From Caballeronia arvi (GTDB taxonomy: Bacteria > Pseudomonadota > Gammaproteobacteria > Burkholderiales > Burkholderiaceae), in the NCBI RefSeq assembly GCF_001544695.2, contig NZ_FCOM02000042.1, positions 1 through 64,000 on the forward strand: a stretch of 64,000 bases of DNA, in the 5' to 3' direction. The notes below the pieces were generated by a model, which did no database searches, was not told the DNA's origin, and was given only the letters and a program-made list of their open reading frames with translations. A program made the position numbers and the translations under genes. Shown one piece after another: positions 62,809-64,000 of this stretch (position 1 is the stretch's first letter; the number at the start of each line of letters is the position of its first letter).

Positions 62809-63816
62809 ATGGCCCGTTCAGACCAACTCAAAGCCCTGCTGCGTGCATATGCTGGTGACAACCACGAGCATTTTTTCGCAGTGGCTATGCAGATGGCGGC
62901 TGACGAAGCGCACCGCGGACACACCAAGTTGGCAGCCGAGCTGCGCGACTTGGTGGATGCGGCCAAAGTTGGTAAGCCGACACTGAAGGTTGGGGCACGT
63001 GGAAAGGCGACCGCTCGGCCCATTCCCCTCGCTCAACCGAAGGGAGAGCTCTCTGAGCTGCTGACGGTTCAGTACCCGCAGGAGCACCTGCAGCAAATGG
63101 TGCTGTCTGAGGGCGTTCGGCAGAAACTTGGACGGGTTCTGCGAGAGCAGCGCCACCACGAACAATTGCGTCTGCACGGCCTGAGCCCTCGTCGCAAGCT
63201 TCTGCTTGTCGGGCCGCCCGGAACCGGTAAAACAATGACCGCTGCTGCGCTTGCGGGTGAACTACGACTGCCGCTTTTCACCGCACGGTTTGACAGTCTG
63301 ATTACAAAGTTCATGGGCGAAAGTGCATCTAAGCTTCGCCTCGTATTCGAAGCGCTGAAAACAACGCGCGGCGTGTACTTCTTTGATGAATTCGATTCGC
63401 TGGGCCTGCAGCGAGGTAGCCAGCATGACGTCGCGGAAATGCGCCGGACCTTGAACATGTTCCTGCAACTTATCGAGCAGGACACTTCGGACAGTCTTCT
63501 GCTTGCGGCTACGAATCATGGAAAGGATTTGGACACGGCATTGTTTCGGCGGTTTGATGATGTGATTCAGTACGATGCCCCGGACGAACCACAAATTGAG
63601 GCGCTCTTAAAAAATAGCCTTGGCACATTCGTCTCACCGGAAATTGACTTCAAACGACTCGCAGGCATCGGACGAGGCGAATCCCACGCCGATATCGTCA
63701 AAGCTTGCCTCGATGCTCTCAAGGATGCGGTCATGGAAGGGGAGAGAACGGTCCGCCATGAAAGCGTCGCTCGACATCTGGAAGAACGCGCTCGCGGGCG
63801 CGACTTTCGCGTGTAG
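62809..63816 (+). CDS. AAA+ ATPase, partner of S8-family protease
   Basis: The 335-residue protein has a helical N-terminal domain (about 1-90) and one AAA+ module. The module has Walker A GPPGTGKT (135-142), Walker B VYFFDEFD (189-196), sensor 1 ATN (234-236), an arginine finger in FRRFDD (about 246-251) and a sensor 2-like region GRGESHADI. GAGG lies 5 bases before the ATG. Resemblance is to small AAA ATPases encoded beside subtilisin-like proteases on mobile islands. It is probably a remodelling factor for the protease encoded next. The XRE repressor should control it. Confidence 0.9.
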   Translation: MARSDQLKALLRAYAGDNHEHFFAVAMQMAADEAHRGHTKLAAELRDLVDAAKVGKPTLKVGARGKATARPIPLAQPKGELSELLTVQYPQEHLQQMVLSEGVRQKLGRVLREQRHHEQLRLHGLSPRRKLLLVGPPGTGKTMTAAALAGELRLPLFTARFDSLITKFMGESASKLRLVFEALKTTRGVYFFDEFDSLGLQRGSQHDVAEMRRTLNMFLQLIEQDTSDSLLLAATNHGKDLDTALFRRFDDVIQYDAPDEPQIEALLKNSLGTFVSPEIDFKRLAGIGRGESHADIVKACLDALKDAVMEGERTVRHESVARHLEERARGRDFRV

Positions 63817-63841
63817 AAACCCGTAAAAAGTCCTCTATACT

Positions 63842-63871
63842 CTTAAGCTCATAAGACGAAAAGAGCTTGAG
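63842..63871 (+). promoter_or_regulatory. Inverted repeat over the ribosome site of the S8 gene
   Basis: CTTAAGCTC and GAGCTTGAG pair with one mismatch around a 12-base loop, directly before the start codon at 63875. TATACT at about 63835 could be a -10. The structure may limit translation of the protease or bind a regulator. Confidence 0.4.
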
Positions 63872-63874
63872 AGA

Positions 63875-64000
63875 ATGGCAGACGAGCTTAAACGTCACCT
63901 GTCCATCGATGGATACGTGACCGGGGTCAAATTTCGCTCTCCACTGAATGTTATCCGGGAACCTGCGCCGCAACGCGCGGACCGTGGTGCCCATGGGCAA
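63875..64000 (+). CDS. Probable S8-family (subtilisin-like) peptidase, 5' end only
   Basis: Forty-two codons are visible before the window edge, starting MADELKRHLSIDGYV and including PAPQRADRGAHGQ. In large S8 peptidases encoded after AAA ATPases of this type, a conserved N-terminal segment of the form R-x-R-x-x-HG occurs early, and the visible RADRGAHG fits. GAGAG precedes the ATG. The catalytic domain is outside the window, so the call depends on this short match and the neighbour. It is cut by the edge, not by a stop. Confidence 0.55.
   Translation, partial: MADELKRHLSIDGYVTGVKFRSPLNVIREPAPQRADRGAHGQ

Noticed and set aside
63731..64000. Minus-strand open frame at the right edge
   Set aside because: It is antisense to the end of the AAA ATPase gene and to the start of the protease gene, which has its own ribosome site and a fitting N-terminus.

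Overview
The window looks like the chromosome of a Burkholderiaceae member, most like Caballeronia or Paraburkholderia. It is GC-rich with tightly packed genes. Its landmarks are a two-block flagellar cluster, ahcY under a SAH riboswitch followed by metF, a dppABCDF operon, pxpBCA with DUF969/DUF979 transporter genes, and glmU-glmS. No database search was run. Names rest on recognised motifs, gene order and protein lengths.

Layout. 1-99 is one copy of a dispersed palindromic repeat. 106-6977 (minus) is fliK-fliJ-fliI-fliH-fliG-fliF. 7247-10303 (plus) is fliE, then fliS and fliT behind a consensus sigma-28 promoter, then a second FliK-like gene coupled to a small FlhB-tail-like gene. 10300-16337 holds an AidB-like acyl-CoA dehydrogenase, a DUF937-OmpA envelope protein, and a LysR regulator divergent from lrgAB. 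16404-19330 is the methyl-cycle block: SAH riboswitch, ahcY, a small membrane protein, metF. 19663-25445 is a dipeptide-type ABC importer, followed by a TraB/GumN protein.

26823-39091 is an exopolysaccharide cluster of lower GC. On the minus strand run a WcaJ-type initiating transferase, Wza, low-molecular-weight phosphatase, Wzc-type kinase, one GT4 glycosyltransferase, a pyruvyl transferase, a flippase and a Wzy-like polymerase. A secreted glycoside hydrolase and a frameshifted acyltransferase converge on it. 39346-44318 holds 5-oxoprolinase (pxpBCA), a probable 5-oxoproline transporter and a divergent winged-helix regulator. 44315-57577 is housekeeping: 5-FCL, lytic transglycosylase, an epimerase-like protein, GST, cca, a large inverted-repeat element (49900-50540), DUF2905, a MidA-like methyltransferase, a pteridine-reductase-like SDR, folB, ttcA, glmU and glmS.

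From 57604 to the right edge the content changes. A TGT terminus lies 26 bp after the glmS stop, which is the Tn7 attachment position, and is followed by four related 14-bp repeats. The visible 6.4 kb carries no recognisable tns gene but holds accessory cargo. One part is an operon with a secreted, membrane-anchored protein bearing a possible caspase-like His/Cys pair, a two-helix membrane protein and an unknown protein. Then come a ParA-type ATPase with an altered P-loop, an XRE repressor with a three-half-site operator, and an AAA+ ATPase followed by the start of a probable subtilisin-family (S8) protease cut by the window edge. This glmS-anchored island is the most likely place for an undescribed, possibly defensive, system.
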